Of a DNA stretch of 64,000 nt, positions 28,071 through 36,935 are shown piece by piece (positions within the stretch are counted from its first letter, which is position 1; each line of letters starts with the position of its first letter). The position numbers were made by a program, and so were the translations under genes. The notes beneath the pieces were generated by a model, which was not told the DNA's origin, did not search any database, and saw only the letters and a program-made list of their open reading frames with translations. The stretch comes from Murimonas intestini. GTDB lineage: Bacteria; Bacillota; Clostridia; Lachnospirales; Lachnospiraceae. The stretch covers positions 620,001-684,000 of the forward strand of contig QGGY01000001.1 in NCBI GenBank assembly GCA_003148945.1. Reading direction: 5' to 3'.

Positions 28071-29055
28071 ATTTGATCGAAGAGCAAGATTTATCCAGAA
28101 TACAGCCTGTAGGAAGTATTTTAAGCGCAAACCGAATTCTTTTGACGCACAGTCGGAAGCCGTGGATATTGTAAGAGAGGATGGCGTGCGTGTGATTACG
28201 GATATTCCTTATGGAACGAAGTACCCGAATAGTTTTTTGGATATTTATCTCCCGAAGAAAGAATGGATGGAGAGCGCAGGAGAAAACGGAGTACCTGTGT
28301 TCGTCTACTTTCACGGCGGCGGATTCCTTTTTGGGAACCGCCGCATGGGAGATCCGCTGACTAAGGACCCCACCGGCATGAGGGAATGGTTCGGATATTT
28401 TTTAGACAAAGGGATCGGAGTAGTCAGTGCAAGCTACGCCTTTGCTCCGGAATACAGATTCCCTGTTCAGATTGAACAGGTAGATCAGGTATTGGGATTT
28501 TTAGGCGGGCATGGGAAAGAGTATGGATTGGATTCTGACCAGATGCTACTGGGAGGCGGAAGTGCTGGGGCGGACATGACTGAAATATATGGACTGGTGA
28601 TTTCCGACAGTTCCTATGCTGCCCAATTTCCTTTTGTACCGACAGTCCGGCGTGAGCAGATAAAAGGTCTTATTATCGATGAAGCTGCCCTGTGCTTTCA
28701 TACATTTAAAAACCCAAAGGGGATGGATACGATGTTGGGATGCTGGGTGGGAGAGGAAGATTTCCTACATGGTCCGAATTCCATCCTCTGTGATGTGCCG
28801 GAACATATTGCGGACAGTTATATTCCGACTTTTGTTACCGGAAGCACTGCGGATCATTTCTTTATCCAGTCTGCTTTGAAATTGAAAGTCAAATTGGACG
28901 AGATTGGCGTTCGATGTGATCTGTATTATCCGCCCCTTTCCATGGGGGAGTTTGGTCATGGCTTTCTTTCTCAGGCTGAAACTACGGCAGGCAAAGCAGG
29001 AAATGAAAAGATGATAAGATTTATAGATGCCGTGTTAGGAAAGTTAGGAAAATAG
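28060..29055 (+). CDS. Alpha/beta-hydrolase esterase (third)
   Basis: The protein has 331 residues, with the HSL-type oxyanion loop YFHGGGFLFG, the nucleophile in GGGSAGAD, an acid in GSTADHFF and a histidine in FGHGFLS. I chose the ATG at 28060, which overlaps the symporter stop; the in-frame ATG at 28036 would overlap further without a better ribosome site. It begins with a basic segment rather than a signal peptide, so it is cytoplasmic. It is the third esterase in one cluster, so the glycan imported here is probably heavily acylated. Substrate is inferred. Confidence 0.8.
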   Translation: MKTKFDRRARFIQNTACRKYFKRKPNSFDAQSEAVDIVREDGVRVITDIPYGTKYPNSFLDIYLPKKEWMESAGENGVPVFVYFHGGGFLFGNRRMGDPLTKDPTGMREWFGYFLDKGIGVVSASYAFAPEYRFPVQIEQVDQVLGFLGGHGKEYGLDSDQMLLGGGSAGADMTEIYGLVISDSSYAAQFPFVPTVRREQIKGLIIDEAALCFHTFKNPKGMDTMLGCWVGEEDFLHGPNSILCDVPEHIADSYIPTFVTGSTADHFFIQSALKLKVKLDEIGVRCDLYYPPLSMGEFGHGFLSQAETTAGKAGNEKMIRFIDAVLGKLGK

Positions 29056-29099
29056 GTTGAACTATCCAATATATTCGGCGGATAAGGAGGAATTATATC

Positions 29100-31556
29100 A
29101 TGCTTAGAGAAAATTTTAATGATAACTGGAAGGTCTGCAGGAGTGTTGCCGCTCTGGACGCGCTTTTTTATCCGGAGAAAGTGCAGGAACCTCAGTCCGT
29201 GACACTGCCACATGACGCCATGATATGCTCAGGGCGGAGTCCGGAATATCCAACGGCAGGAGGAGGCGCCTTTTTTAAAGCAGAAAATCTGGAATATACC
29301 AAAACTTTCTTTGTCCCGAAAGAAGATCAGGGCAAAGTCATCTATCTGGAATTCGAGGGCGTGATGCAGTATGCATTCGTCTGGGTAAACGGAGGATTCG
29401 CGGGGCAGCACCCCTATGCCTATTCAAATTTTTATGTGAACATCACAGATTTTCTCCGTTTTGGAGAAGAGAATACGGTCAAAGTAATCGCCAAAAATGG
29501 AGCACAGCCTAATTCCAGATGGTATTCCGGCGGCGGGATCTACCGCAATGTGAAAATTATAAAGGGAGAACCTCTGCATATCTCCATGGATGGAGTGATG
29601 ATATCTACCCCGATTGCTGAATCCGATCGGGCAGTTGTGGAGGTTCGGACAAAGATAGAAAATGAGAATCTCGGATTTCGATGCGGATGGCTGAAAACCG
29701 TGATCCGGGATGAAGATGGTGCGGAAGTGGCGAAAGAGCGCACGAAATTTCATATTTTTTCTGAGGGAACACTCACGGTACAGCAGCGAATCTATGTAAA
29801 GAATCCTAAGCTGTGGAACCTTGACGCCCCGTATCTGTATACCTGTGAGAGCATTCTGGAATCGGAGGAAATCAGAGATAAGACAGCGGTCTCGTTTGGA
29901 ATCCGTTCGTTGACTCTGGACCCGGAACGGGGACTGCAGCTCAATGGAAGAACAGTCAAACTGAAAGGCGGCTGTATCCATCACGACAATGGGATGTTGG
30001 GGGCCGCTGCGTTTGAAGATGCGGAACTGCGCCGGGCAAGGCTGCATAAAAAGGCAGGCTACAATGCCCTGCGCTCCGCCCACTATCCGATGTCGAAAGC
30101 AATGCTGGACGCCTGCGACCGGACAGGACTGTTGGTCATGGATGAGTTTACAGATGTATGGACGAGCTGTAAATGTGATTTTGACTACGGTTTCAGCTTT
30201 GCTGAGTGGTGGGAGCGGGATGTAGAACAGATGGTGTACAAGGATTATAACCATCCCTGCGTAGTACTGTATTCCATTGGCAACGAGATACCGGAAGCCG
30301 GCTCTCCTACAGATGCGTCATGGGGGAGAAAAATCGCGGAAAAAATACGGTCCATCGACAAGACCCGGTATATTACCAATGCGCTCAATCTTCCGGGAGC
30401 AATACTGGATGTAGTTGTGCCTATGATGAGAGCGCAGAAACCGGAAAGCGCAGGTGCGAAGAGCGGCGAGATCAATCAGGTATCCAAAGATATGCAGCAG
30501 GATATGCGCTCATGGATTTTAAACAGCGATATCCTGCAGGAGCGGATTGAAGAATCCTGCGGCGTGTTGGATGTGATAGGATATAATTATACGACAGAGC
30601 GATATGAAAACGAACCGAAACTATCCCCGAACCGGATCGTGGTAGGTTCGGAGACTTCTCCGGCGGCTTTGGCAGAAAACTGGGAACTGGTGGAAAAGCA
30701 TGGATATCTCATTGGAGATTTCAGCTGGACTTCATGGGATTATCTGGGTGAAGTAGGAATTGGTCATTTCGGATACGAAGATGATAAGATAGACAGATTT
30801 TACGGGGATTATCCGTGGATTGCTGCATATAGCGGAGATTTCGATCTGACAGGTTTCAGGCGTCCTATATCTTATTGGAGGGAAATCATATGGGGAGGAA
30901 GAAATCATACGCCGTATATCGCGGTACAGCGGCCGGGGCGTTATGGTCAGAAGCCGGCTGACGGCAATCATATCTGGACGGATTCTATCTCTTCATGGAC
31001 ATGGCCCGGATATGAGGGGCATCCGATCATAGCTGAAGTCTATTCGGACGCCGAGGAGGCGGAACTTTTTATCAACGGTATCTCTCAGGGAAGAAAACCT
31101 GTCGGAGACGAGTTTAAAAAGTTCTATTGCAAGTGGGATACCGTGTATGAAACAGGCGAAGTCGAGGCGGTAACTTATATCGCAGGGAAAGAGGTTGGAC
31201 GCTTCCATCTGAAAACGGCCGGTACACCGCGCTTGTGGGTTAAAAAAGAAAGCGAGAGCCTCCGTGCCGGCACGAATGACCTGTGCTTTATTAATATTGA
31301 ACTGGCCGATGAAAATGGTATCTTGAATACTGCTGTCCAGAAAGATGTTACAGTTTCACTGACAGGGGCAGGCATCCTGCAGGCCAGCGGCTCGGCAGAT
31401 CCGAGAACCGGGGAAAATTATTATGACACGACTCATAAGACCTTTTATGGACGCGTACTGGCAGTGGTACGTGCAGGAGAGGAAAAGGGAACTGCAAGAC
31501 TGACTGTATCGGCAGAAGGAATGGACAGTGTCGTTGTAGAGATACCTGTAGTCTGA
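29100..31556 (+). CDS. GH2 family beta-glycosidase (paralogue 3)
   Basis: The 818-residue GH2 enzyme has the N-terminal sugar-binding domain (LPHDAMICSGRSP), immunoglobulin-like domain, TIM barrel and three C-terminal beta domains. The acid/base is Glu396 (SIGNEIPE) and the nucleophile Glu518 (VGSETSPA). It is more distant from the two other GH2 enzymes here but shares the QPNSRWYSGGGIYRN motif. AAGGAGG precedes the ATG. No export signal is seen. Its presence with a different symporter and esterases suggests it handles another linkage of the same polysaccharide. Confidence 0.88.
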   Translation: MLRENFNDNWKVCRSVAALDALFYPEKVQEPQSVTLPHDAMICSGRSPEYPTAGGGAFFKAENLEYTKTFFVPKEDQGKVIYLEFEGVMQYAFVWVNGGFAGQHPYAYSNFYVNITDFLRFGEENTVKVIAKNGAQPNSRWYSGGGIYRNVKIIKGEPLHISMDGVMISTPIAESDRAVVEVRTKIENENLGFRCGWLKTVIRDEDGAEVAKERTKFHIFSEGTLTVQQRIYVKNPKLWNLDAPYLYTCESILESEEIRDKTAVSFGIRSLTLDPERGLQLNGRTVKLKGGCIHHDNGMLGAAAFEDAELRRARLHKKAGYNALRSAHYPMSKAMLDACDRTGLLVMDEFTDVWTSCKCDFDYGFSFAEWWERDVEQMVYKDYNHPCVVLYSIGNEIPEAGSPTDASWGRKIAEKIRSIDKTRYITNALNLPGAILDVVVPMMRAQKPESAGAKSGEINQVSKDMQQDMRSWILNSDILQERIEESCGVLDVIGYNYTTERYENEPKLSPNRIVVGSETSPAALAENWELVEKHGYLIGDFSWTSWDYLGEVGIGHFGYEDDKIDRFYGDYPWIAAYSGDFDLTGFRRPISYWREIIWGGRNHTPYIAVQRPGRYGQKPADGNHIWTDSISSWTWPGYEGHPIIAEVYSDAEEAELFINGISQGRKPVGDEFKKFYCKWDTVYETGEVEAVTYIAGKEVGRFHLKTAGTPRLWVKKESESLRAGTNDLCFINIELADENGILNTAVQKDVTVSLTGAGILQASGSADPRTGENYYDTTHKTFYGRVLAVVRAGEEKGTARLTVSAEGMDSVVVEIPVV

Positions 31557-31587
31557 AAAATAAGACATGCGGAAGGAGATTTTGAAA

Positions 31588-31659
31588 ATGACAAACGACG
31601 CAACTTTTGAATTAATGGCAAAAGCGCAGGGAACTTCGGATGCGGATTTGTACTGTTAA
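31588..31659 (+). CDS. Very short ORF, 23 residues
   Basis: ATG 31588 is preceded by GGAAGGAG at about 9 bases and the frame ends at TAA 31659, 14 bases before the next gene's start. The product begins MTNDATFELMAKAQ. I do not recognise it. It may be the leftover 5' end of a deleted gene or a genuine small peptide. Confidence 0.3.
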   Translation: MTNDATFELMAKAQGTSDADLYC

Positions 31660-31673
31660 AAAGGAGGAGAAGC

Positions 31674-34271
31674 ATGTTAAAAACAATCAATGAGTGTTTA
31701 AATGGAATGGAAGAAAACTATATTCTTCCATTTCTATGGCTCCATGGAGAAGACGAAGCCACATTAAGATCCTATATGACAGCAATCCATGAAGCCAATA
31801 TCAGGGCAGTTTGCTTAGAATCCAGACCTCATCCTGATTTTCTGGGGCCAAAGTGGTGGCAGGATCTTGATATCATTCTGGATGAGGCAAAAAAACGGAA
31901 TATGAAGGTGTGGATATTGGACGACCAGCATTACCCAACAGGAGCAGCTGCCGGAGCAGTAAAGACAGCACCGGCAGAACTTCACAAACAATATCTTGCC
32001 TGTAACAGGACGGATATTTTCGGACCTCAGCGAAGGGTTCGGCTTGATATAGGTAAACTGGCATCGACGCCGCAAAATCCGATCGCACCTCAGCCGCTGG
32101 ACTATGATGATGATTGTCTGCTGGCAATTGTTGCCGCCCGTCTGGACGGCGGTATAGGCAACGGTCCAGATCATGTGGAAGAGGCAGTCGTCCTGACAGG
32201 CAAGATTGAAGAGGGATATCTCATCTGGGACGTGCCGGCGGGAATGTGGAGAGTATTTGCGTTCTATGTTACCCACAACGGCGCATCTCCTGATTCCATC
32301 AATCTTGTAGCTCCGGATTCTTGTAAAATACTTTTGGATACGGTATACGAAGCTCATTACGCGCGCTATGCGGATGAATTCGGAAAAACAATCGCCGGAT
32401 TTTTCTCAGATGAGCCTTTCCTCGGAAATCCTTCTGGAAATGCGCTGGGATGTATCGTAGGAAAAACAAGAATGCCGCTTCCGTGGAGTAAAGAAATGGA
32501 AACAGCATTAAAAGAACTCTGGGGAGAAAACTATCCAGTAAATCTTCCCGCACTTTGGGGAGAGATGGGAACCGCAGAGGAAACCGCAGATATCCGGAAT
32601 ACATTTATGAACGCACTTACAGATCTGGTAAAGAAAAGTTTCAGCGAGCAGATCGGAAACTGGTGCAGAGATCACGGTGTGGAATATATCGGTCACATTA
32701 TCGAAGATAATAATGCTTCCGAAGGATTAGGCGCCAGCGTAGGACATTACTTCCGGGGACTCTGGGGGCAGGATATGGCGGGAATCGACGATATCGGTGC
32801 GCAGATTACCGTTGGCGGCGCAAATGTGGAGCATATATCTATTGCCGGTTCCGGAGACGGAGAATTTTATCATCATGTTCTGGGGAAACTCGGTTCGTCC
32901 CTGGCGCATATTGACCCTAAGAAGAAGGACCGCTGTGTATGCGAGTGTTTTGGCGCGTATGGCTGGACAGAAGGAACTCAGACCATGAAGTATATTGCGG
33001 ATCACCTTCTTGCTGACGGTGTGAATCATTTTGTACCTCATGCTTTTTCCGCAAAGGCGTTTCCAGATTTTGACTGTCCGCCCCACTTCTATGCGGGAGG
33101 AGAGGATATCCTGTTCCCTGCTTTTGGAAAACTGATGGCGTATATGAACCGTACCGCGCATATTTTGTCTGCTTATCAGCATACTGCCCCTGTTGCCGTC
33201 CTCTATCATGCGGAAGCTGCATGGAGCGGACAGCGTTGGATGAAGATGCAGAAGTGTGCACGGATTCTACGGGAACACCAGATTGATTTTGATATTCTTC
33301 CATCAGAAGTGTTAGTATTGAAAGACAAGATTTTAACAGTGAATGGAAGGCAGTATAAAGCTCTTGTGATTCCGGGATGCGAATATTTGGGAGAGAAAGC
33401 AGCTGCATTCTGTAAAAAGGCAAAAGCAGTTGATTTCCCAGTATATTTTTCGGATTTTGCTCCAAAGAATGTTCAGGGAACGACAGTAGGACTTTTGGAT
33501 TTGGCAGATATACTAGCCGATATGACAGATGTAACACTTACTCCGTTCCATACGGATATCCGGATTTATCGCGGGATTAAAAAAGGAGAAGGACATGTCT
33601 ATTTTTTGTTCAATGAGTCTACATGGTCGTCCTTTGAAGGAAGATTAAAAGTCAAAGCTGATGGAAAATGCTATAGATACGATCCTATGGAAAACAGAAT
33701 CTTCCGACGTAAACTGGCGGGAGGCAGTATACCGGTACGATTAAATCCGATGGAGAGTGCGCTGTTTATAGTGACAGATGCAGAAATAGAGGCAACAGAA
33801 GAACTTCCAGAGATGACAGGAACTGCTTTGCTGAACGGAAAATGGACGATTTCCCTTAAAGAAAACGGAGAATTTGTTCCCTATGAGGTTACGGAACGTC
33901 TGGACGGTATCATGAAGGACGGATGGTCAGGAACCATCTGTTATGAGTATCAGATTCCGGGGGGAACGCTTCCGGGAGATGCAGACTATATTATGCTAAA
34001 GCTCCCGCAAGTCAGAGAGACAGCAGAAGTATGGTGTAATGGGAAATATGTGGGAAATGCGATAGCCGCACCATTTTGTTTTGAACTGACTCATGCATGG
34101 AAGAAGGGAAAGAACCTTTTGCGTATTGAAGTGACTTCTACTATGGAACAAAAGGTAAAGGCTGCAAGCGGCGGAAAAGATTGGTTTATATCAATGCAGA
34201 AAGTATGGTACGGATATGGCATGAGTGATATTCCTGTGCTGGAGTATTGTAAAAAAGAAGAAAAAGTATAA
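31674..34271 (+). CDS. GH106-like glycoside hydrolase
   Basis: The protein has 865 residues. The N-terminal barrel region carries FLWLHGEDEATL, CLESRPHPDF and WILDDQHYPTG. SDEPFLGN near 240 and YIGHIIEDNNAS near 335 hold candidate catalytic acids. A C-terminal jelly-roll segment (about 740-850) looks like a sugar-binding domain. These features place it near the alpha-L-rhamnosidase-like GH106 group, though clearly divergent from characterised members. AAGGAGG precedes the ATG. It is the last gene of the cluster and is followed by a strong terminator. Rhamnosidase activity is a guess from the family; rhamnose caps on arabinogalactan would fit the neighbours. Confidence 0.6.
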   Translation: MLKTINECLNGMEENYILPFLWLHGEDEATLRSYMTAIHEANIRAVCLESRPHPDFLGPKWWQDLDIILDEAKKRNMKVWILDDQHYPTGAAAGAVKTAPAELHKQYLACNRTDIFGPQRRVRLDIGKLASTPQNPIAPQPLDYDDDCLLAIVAARLDGGIGNGPDHVEEAVVLTGKIEEGYLIWDVPAGMWRVFAFYVTHNGASPDSINLVAPDSCKILLDTVYEAHYARYADEFGKTIAGFFSDEPFLGNPSGNALGCIVGKTRMPLPWSKEMETALKELWGENYPVNLPALWGEMGTAEETADIRNTFMNALTDLVKKSFSEQIGNWCRDHGVEYIGHIIEDNNASEGLGASVGHYFRGLWGQDMAGIDDIGAQITVGGANVEHISIAGSGDGEFYHHVLGKLGSSLAHIDPKKKDRCVCECFGAYGWTEGTQTMKYIADHLLADGVNHFVPHAFSAKAFPDFDCPPHFYAGGEDILFPAFGKLMAYMNRTAHILSAYQHTAPVAVLYHAEAAWSGQRWMKMQKCARILREHQIDFDILPSEVLVLKDKILTVNGRQYKALVIPGCEYLGEKAAAFCKKAKAVDFPVYFSDFAPKNVQGTTVGLLDLADILADMTDVTLTPFHTDIRIYRGIKKGEGHVYFLFNESTWSSFEGRLKVKADGKCYRYDPMENRIFRRKLAGGSIPVRLNPMESALFIVTDAEIEATEELPEMTGTALLNGKWTISLKENGEFVPYEVTERLDGIMKDGWSGTICYEYQIPGGTLPGDADYIMLKLPQVRETAEVWCNGKYVGNAIAAPFCFELTHAWKKGKNLLRIEVTSTMEQKVKAASGGKDWFISMQKVWYGYGMSDIPVLEYCKKEEKV

Positions 34272-34293
34272 CAAGAATTTTATTAAGACTAAG

Positions 34294-34332
34294 AAGATGC
34301 TATTTCTTTGCAAGAGGGGATAGCATCTTTTA
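34294..34332 (+). terminator. Intrinsic terminator ending the glycosidase cluster
   Basis: AAGATGCTAT (34294-34303) pairs perfectly with ATAGCATCTT (34320-34329), followed by TTTAG. It marks the boundary between the sugar region and the accessory region. Confidence 0.8.
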
Positions 34333-34336
34333 GTTT

Positions 34337-34750
34337 GTGTGCTGAGCATGGCACTCATCTTGCTGGTGAAAGTCCAGCCACGGGTATTTACCGCCAAGTG
34401 TAGTGAACCACAAGTCGGTATCAGTAATGGTATGCATGGAGGAAGTGGTGTAGCAAAGTTCTCGATCCTACGAACAGAAACTTGATAAGGCGATAAGGTG
34501 GGTAAGATTGCAAATCAAAGCCCTAATTGTAAACGTAAACCGAAGTTGTAAATCAAGAGGTTGTGGGACGAAAGATTAGTGTCTTACCTCGGGAGACCCT
34601 ATCACGCGCCGGAAGGTGTGGTCGAAGTATCTAATTCAAGACTGGGCTGGTACAGAAGAAGTGGGATGAATATAGTAAATTTCATAATCAGTAAGGATTT
34701 ACTTGAAAATAGGATAAAAGACGGAGCAGGATTGCTCAATTCTTTATCCT
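34337..34750 (+). mobile_element. 5' fragment of a group II intron
   Basis: The sequence begins GTGTGC, the conserved GUGYG start of group II introns, a few bases after a terminator. It continues with a domain-I-like pattern (GGTGAAAGTCCAGCCACGGG, CCGCCAAGTGTAGTGAACC, and a CCTCGGGAGACC stretch). It runs up to the 3' end of the AlkC gene, where it stops: there is no reverse transcriptase, domain V or 3' end. It is a decayed remnant, different from the intact intron at 59028. The exact 3' limit is approximate. Confidence 0.7.
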
Positions 34751-34755
34751 ATTAC

Positions 34756-35859
34756 CTAAGTAATCAGTACTTCAAAATCCAATTTACCTTTTTCAGTGCC
34801 ATTTACAACAATTGTAAGGGAATGGATTCCCGGGTAATGTTTTCTTGAACTTAAATCTTTAAAAGACAGTGTTTTTACATAGGTTTTTTCTTGATTTTCC
34901 ATAAATGAAGTTTCAGTTATTTGAAATATTTTTCGGCTTTGCCCACCGTTTGCTTTCACGTAATGAACGCCATACTCTAACCGTACTTTAGCTGCTTTTT
35001 TTGCTCTGACTTTAAAGGAAAAGGTCATATCCTCACCGATGGAAACGGATACGGCTCCCAGCGCGAAGTCGTAAACATCCACACAACTGGCATCAGCAAC
35101 TCCAAAGATAGCCAGCACATCCCTGTTGCCCATTTTTAGAAGTGTTCTGCATCCATGTTTTATGATCCAATCAGTAAACTCGTTTTTCCCATACCAATCT
35201 ATGGCGGTTTGTACAACAAGGTGAGGATGGGTTTTGGAAATATCATTCAGATTATTGGCCACACTTTTACGGACATACAGCGACGGGTCTGCTTTCAGTT
35301 GTTCTAAAATACCAAGCACTAACGTGGGGTCTTTTTTAAAGCTGGGCAGTACTTGGCCCCACGGCAGCGCAGGACGGCAGCCCTCACTGGCAAGCCGCCT
35401 GACATGCTCATTGTCATGTTCCGCCCATATGGACATCTGTGCCATCATACGCTTTTCATGGTTTATAATAAATGGCCTTACGGCAAACTCAGCAGTTGAG
35501 TATTGGGTATACCTCTCCAATGCAGCAATCGACAAATTCCAATGGCACTCATCCTGCCCATAGACTTCAACAAAATCAGGCAAGTAAATGAAAGCATTGT
35601 CATGAAATCCCGCAGGATACCCTGCAACAACCTGGTCAAGGATAGCAAGTGCCTGTTCGTAATCAGAAGGCAAATATTTTCCTAAATTTGTTGAGATTTG
35701 CCGCATACGGCCTTTCAGCGCTAATGTATCCCAGGTCTTATCCATAATGTCACTTACAAAATCACTGTCCTGAAACGAAGGATATACAGCCTTAATGCGT
35801 AAAGCCAATTCATGAATTGAATTGCCATTATAATATTTGTCTTTCATTAATGCGGGCAT
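34756..35859 (-). CDS. AlkC-type DNA alkylation repair glycosylase with Ig-like tail
   Basis: This 367-residue protein resembles the AlkC branch of HEAT-like-repeat DNA glycosylases, which excise alkylated bases. Features include MKDKYYNGNSIHELALRI at the N-terminus, W.EHDNEHVRRLASEGCRPALPW in the middle, HEAT-like VRKSVANNLNDISK, and a C-terminal beta-rich domain (about 275-367) like the Ig-like domain of AlkC. I chose the ATG at 35859, with AAAGGAG 7 bases upstream, rather than 35907. A consensus promoter lies 63 bases upstream of it. A deleted second copy sits at 12743-12983. Confidence 0.75.
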   Translation of the reverse strand: MPALMKDKYYNGNSIHELALRIKAVYPSFQDSDFVSDIMDKTWDTLALKGRMRQISTNLGKYLPSDYEQALAILDQVVAGYPAGFHDNAFIYLPDFVEVYGQDECHWNLSIAALERYTQYSTAEFAVRPFIINHEKRMMAQMSIWAEHDNEHVRRLASEGCRPALPWGQVLPSFKKDPTLVLGILEQLKADPSLYVRKSVANNLNDISKTHPHLVVQTAIDWYGKNEFTDWIIKHGCRTLLKMGNRDVLAIFGVADASCVDVYDFALGAVSVSIGEDMTFSFKVRAKKAAKVRLEYGVHYVKANGGQSRKIFQITETSFMENQEKTYVKTLSFKDLSSRKHYPGIHSLTIVVNGTEKGKLDFEVLIT

Positions 35860-35921
35860 TTGCTTTCTCCTTTCATCTGATAAATCTTCTTTACCGAAAT
35901 CAGACAATCATAATATCTTTT

Positions 35922-35950
35922 ATTTTAATATCCGCTTGTGTAAATGTCAA
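35922..35950 (-). promoter_or_regulatory. Sigma-A promoter of the AlkC gene
   Basis: On the minus strand TTGACA (35950-35945) and TAAAAT (35927-35922) are separated by 17 bases, a near-consensus promoter reading into the AlkC gene. Confidence 0.75.
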
Positions 35951-35982
35951 ATAGCTCATTATTCGCCATGATTTCTTAGTAT

Positions 35983-36003
35983 CGGCCAGAACCTGGACAG
36001 TGT
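35983..36003 (+). other. Scrap resembling a GyrI-like gene
   Basis: These 21 bases match 44921-44941 inside the GyrI-like gene at all but one or two positions (CGGCCAGAACCTGG then CAGTGT). No frame continues on either side, so this appears to be a recombination leftover just upstream of the regulatory module. Confidence 0.4.
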
Positions 36004-36022
36004 CGATCCTATTCAAAGAAAA

Positions 36023-36106
36023 GAACAGACAAAACTATTGTCTGTGTCATATCCTTCTAGAAATGTTTATATGGGTATGATAAGATGATATTTATATAAG
36101 GAGGAG
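36023..36106 (+). repeat. 84-bp regulatory module, copy 2 (promoter of nitroreductase)
   Basis: It is identical to 13021-13104. The inverted repeat ACAGACAA-N5-TTGTCTGT lies at 36025-36045, followed by an AT-rich segment with a TATGAT -10-like box and AAGGAGG just before the nitroreductase ATG. In this location it drives an intact gene, so this is probably the parental position. Confidence 0.85.
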
Positions 36107-36110
36107 TGAA

Positions 36111-36935
36111 ATGGAACGATTTAATGCGCTGATCAAAAAGGACGGTTCAGGCAGACTGACTATCATAGAAATCCCGTTCAATGCAAAAGAGGTATTCCAT
36201 AAATCCAGGGGAGCCATTTATGTAAGCGGTACAATCAATGGTATCGAATACCGAAGTAAATTGCTTTCCCGCGGCAGCGGAAAATTTGTTATGGTTCTAG
36301 ATAAAGCGATGCAAAAGTCCATAGGATTTGACGGGCAGGAAATGACTGTGAATATCACGATGGCCTCCGAAGATTTGGAAGCTGTTGCAGGGGAGCCTGA
36401 TAAAATTGTTGATGTTACATGCGGTCTGGATGTGCTTACTGCCATAAAAACACGGCAAAGCATACGAAAATTCACTGCCAAACCAGTTAGTGAGGATATG
36501 GTATCCGCTATTCTTTATGCGGGCATGTGTGCTCCTACGGCAAAAGATAAGCGCCCATACCATTTTATTGTGATAAGAGACAGATGTGTGCTATCCATGC
36601 TGGCCCAGCAAAATTCAAATGCCGCTATGTTGGAGTCCTCCGCAGGGGCAATTATAGTTTGCGGCGATAAAAGCAGAGAGGGGATCAAAGAGTTCCTGTA
36701 TGCAGATTGTGCCGCTGCTGCACAAAACATACTGCTCTGTATTCACGGCTTAGGTCTTGGAGGCGTTTGGTGTGGGGTAGTGCCCAATTCTGATTGGAGA
36801 AAGCTGCTCATTGGGCAATTAGCACTCCCCAATAAGCTGGAACCCATTTCCGTGATTGCATTTGGTTGGCCGGATGAAGAAAAGGAATTATGTCCCCGAT
36901 GGGAAACTGCAAAGGTTCATTATGATAAGTGGTAG
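36111..36935 (+). CDS. DUF1905-nitroreductase fusion protein
   Basis: This 274-residue protein has two domains. Residues about 1-92 match DUF1905 (IIEIPFNAKEVF, YVSGTINGIEYRSKLLSRGSGKFVM), a small beta-barrel also found alone. Residues about 105-274 are an FMN-dependent nitroreductase: AIKTRQSIRKF, the NADPH/FMN segment MCAPTAKDKRPYHF, and GLGGVWCGVVPN. It probably reduces quinones, nitro compounds or a related electrophile. It is preceded by the 84-bp module with inverted repeat and AAGGAGG. A second, damaged copy is at 47922-48533. Confidence 0.85.
   Translation: MERFNALIKKDGSGRLTIIEIPFNAKEVFHKSRGAIYVSGTINGIEYRSKLLSRGSGKFVMVLDKAMQKSIGFDGQEMTVNITMASEDLEAVAGEPDKIVDVTCGLDVLTAIKTRQSIRKFTAKPVSEDMVSAILYAGMCAPTAKDKRPYHFIVIRDRCVLSMLAQQNSNAAMLESSAGAIIVCGDKSREGIKEFLYADCAAAAQNILLCIHGLGLGGVWCGVVPNSDWRKLLIGQLALPNKLEPISVIAFGWPDEEKELCPRWETAKVHYDKW

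Noticed and set aside
29424-30254. A 276-residue minus-strand ORF
   Set aside because: It lies wholly antisense to the barrel and sugar-binding part of the GH2 gene at 29100, with no ribosome site and biased composition typical of a shadow frame.
34561-34848. A 95-residue plus-strand ORF
   Set aside because: It runs from the intron fragment into the complement of the AlkC gene and its end equals that of an ORF at 12396-12794 in the copied scar; it has no ribosome site or family features.
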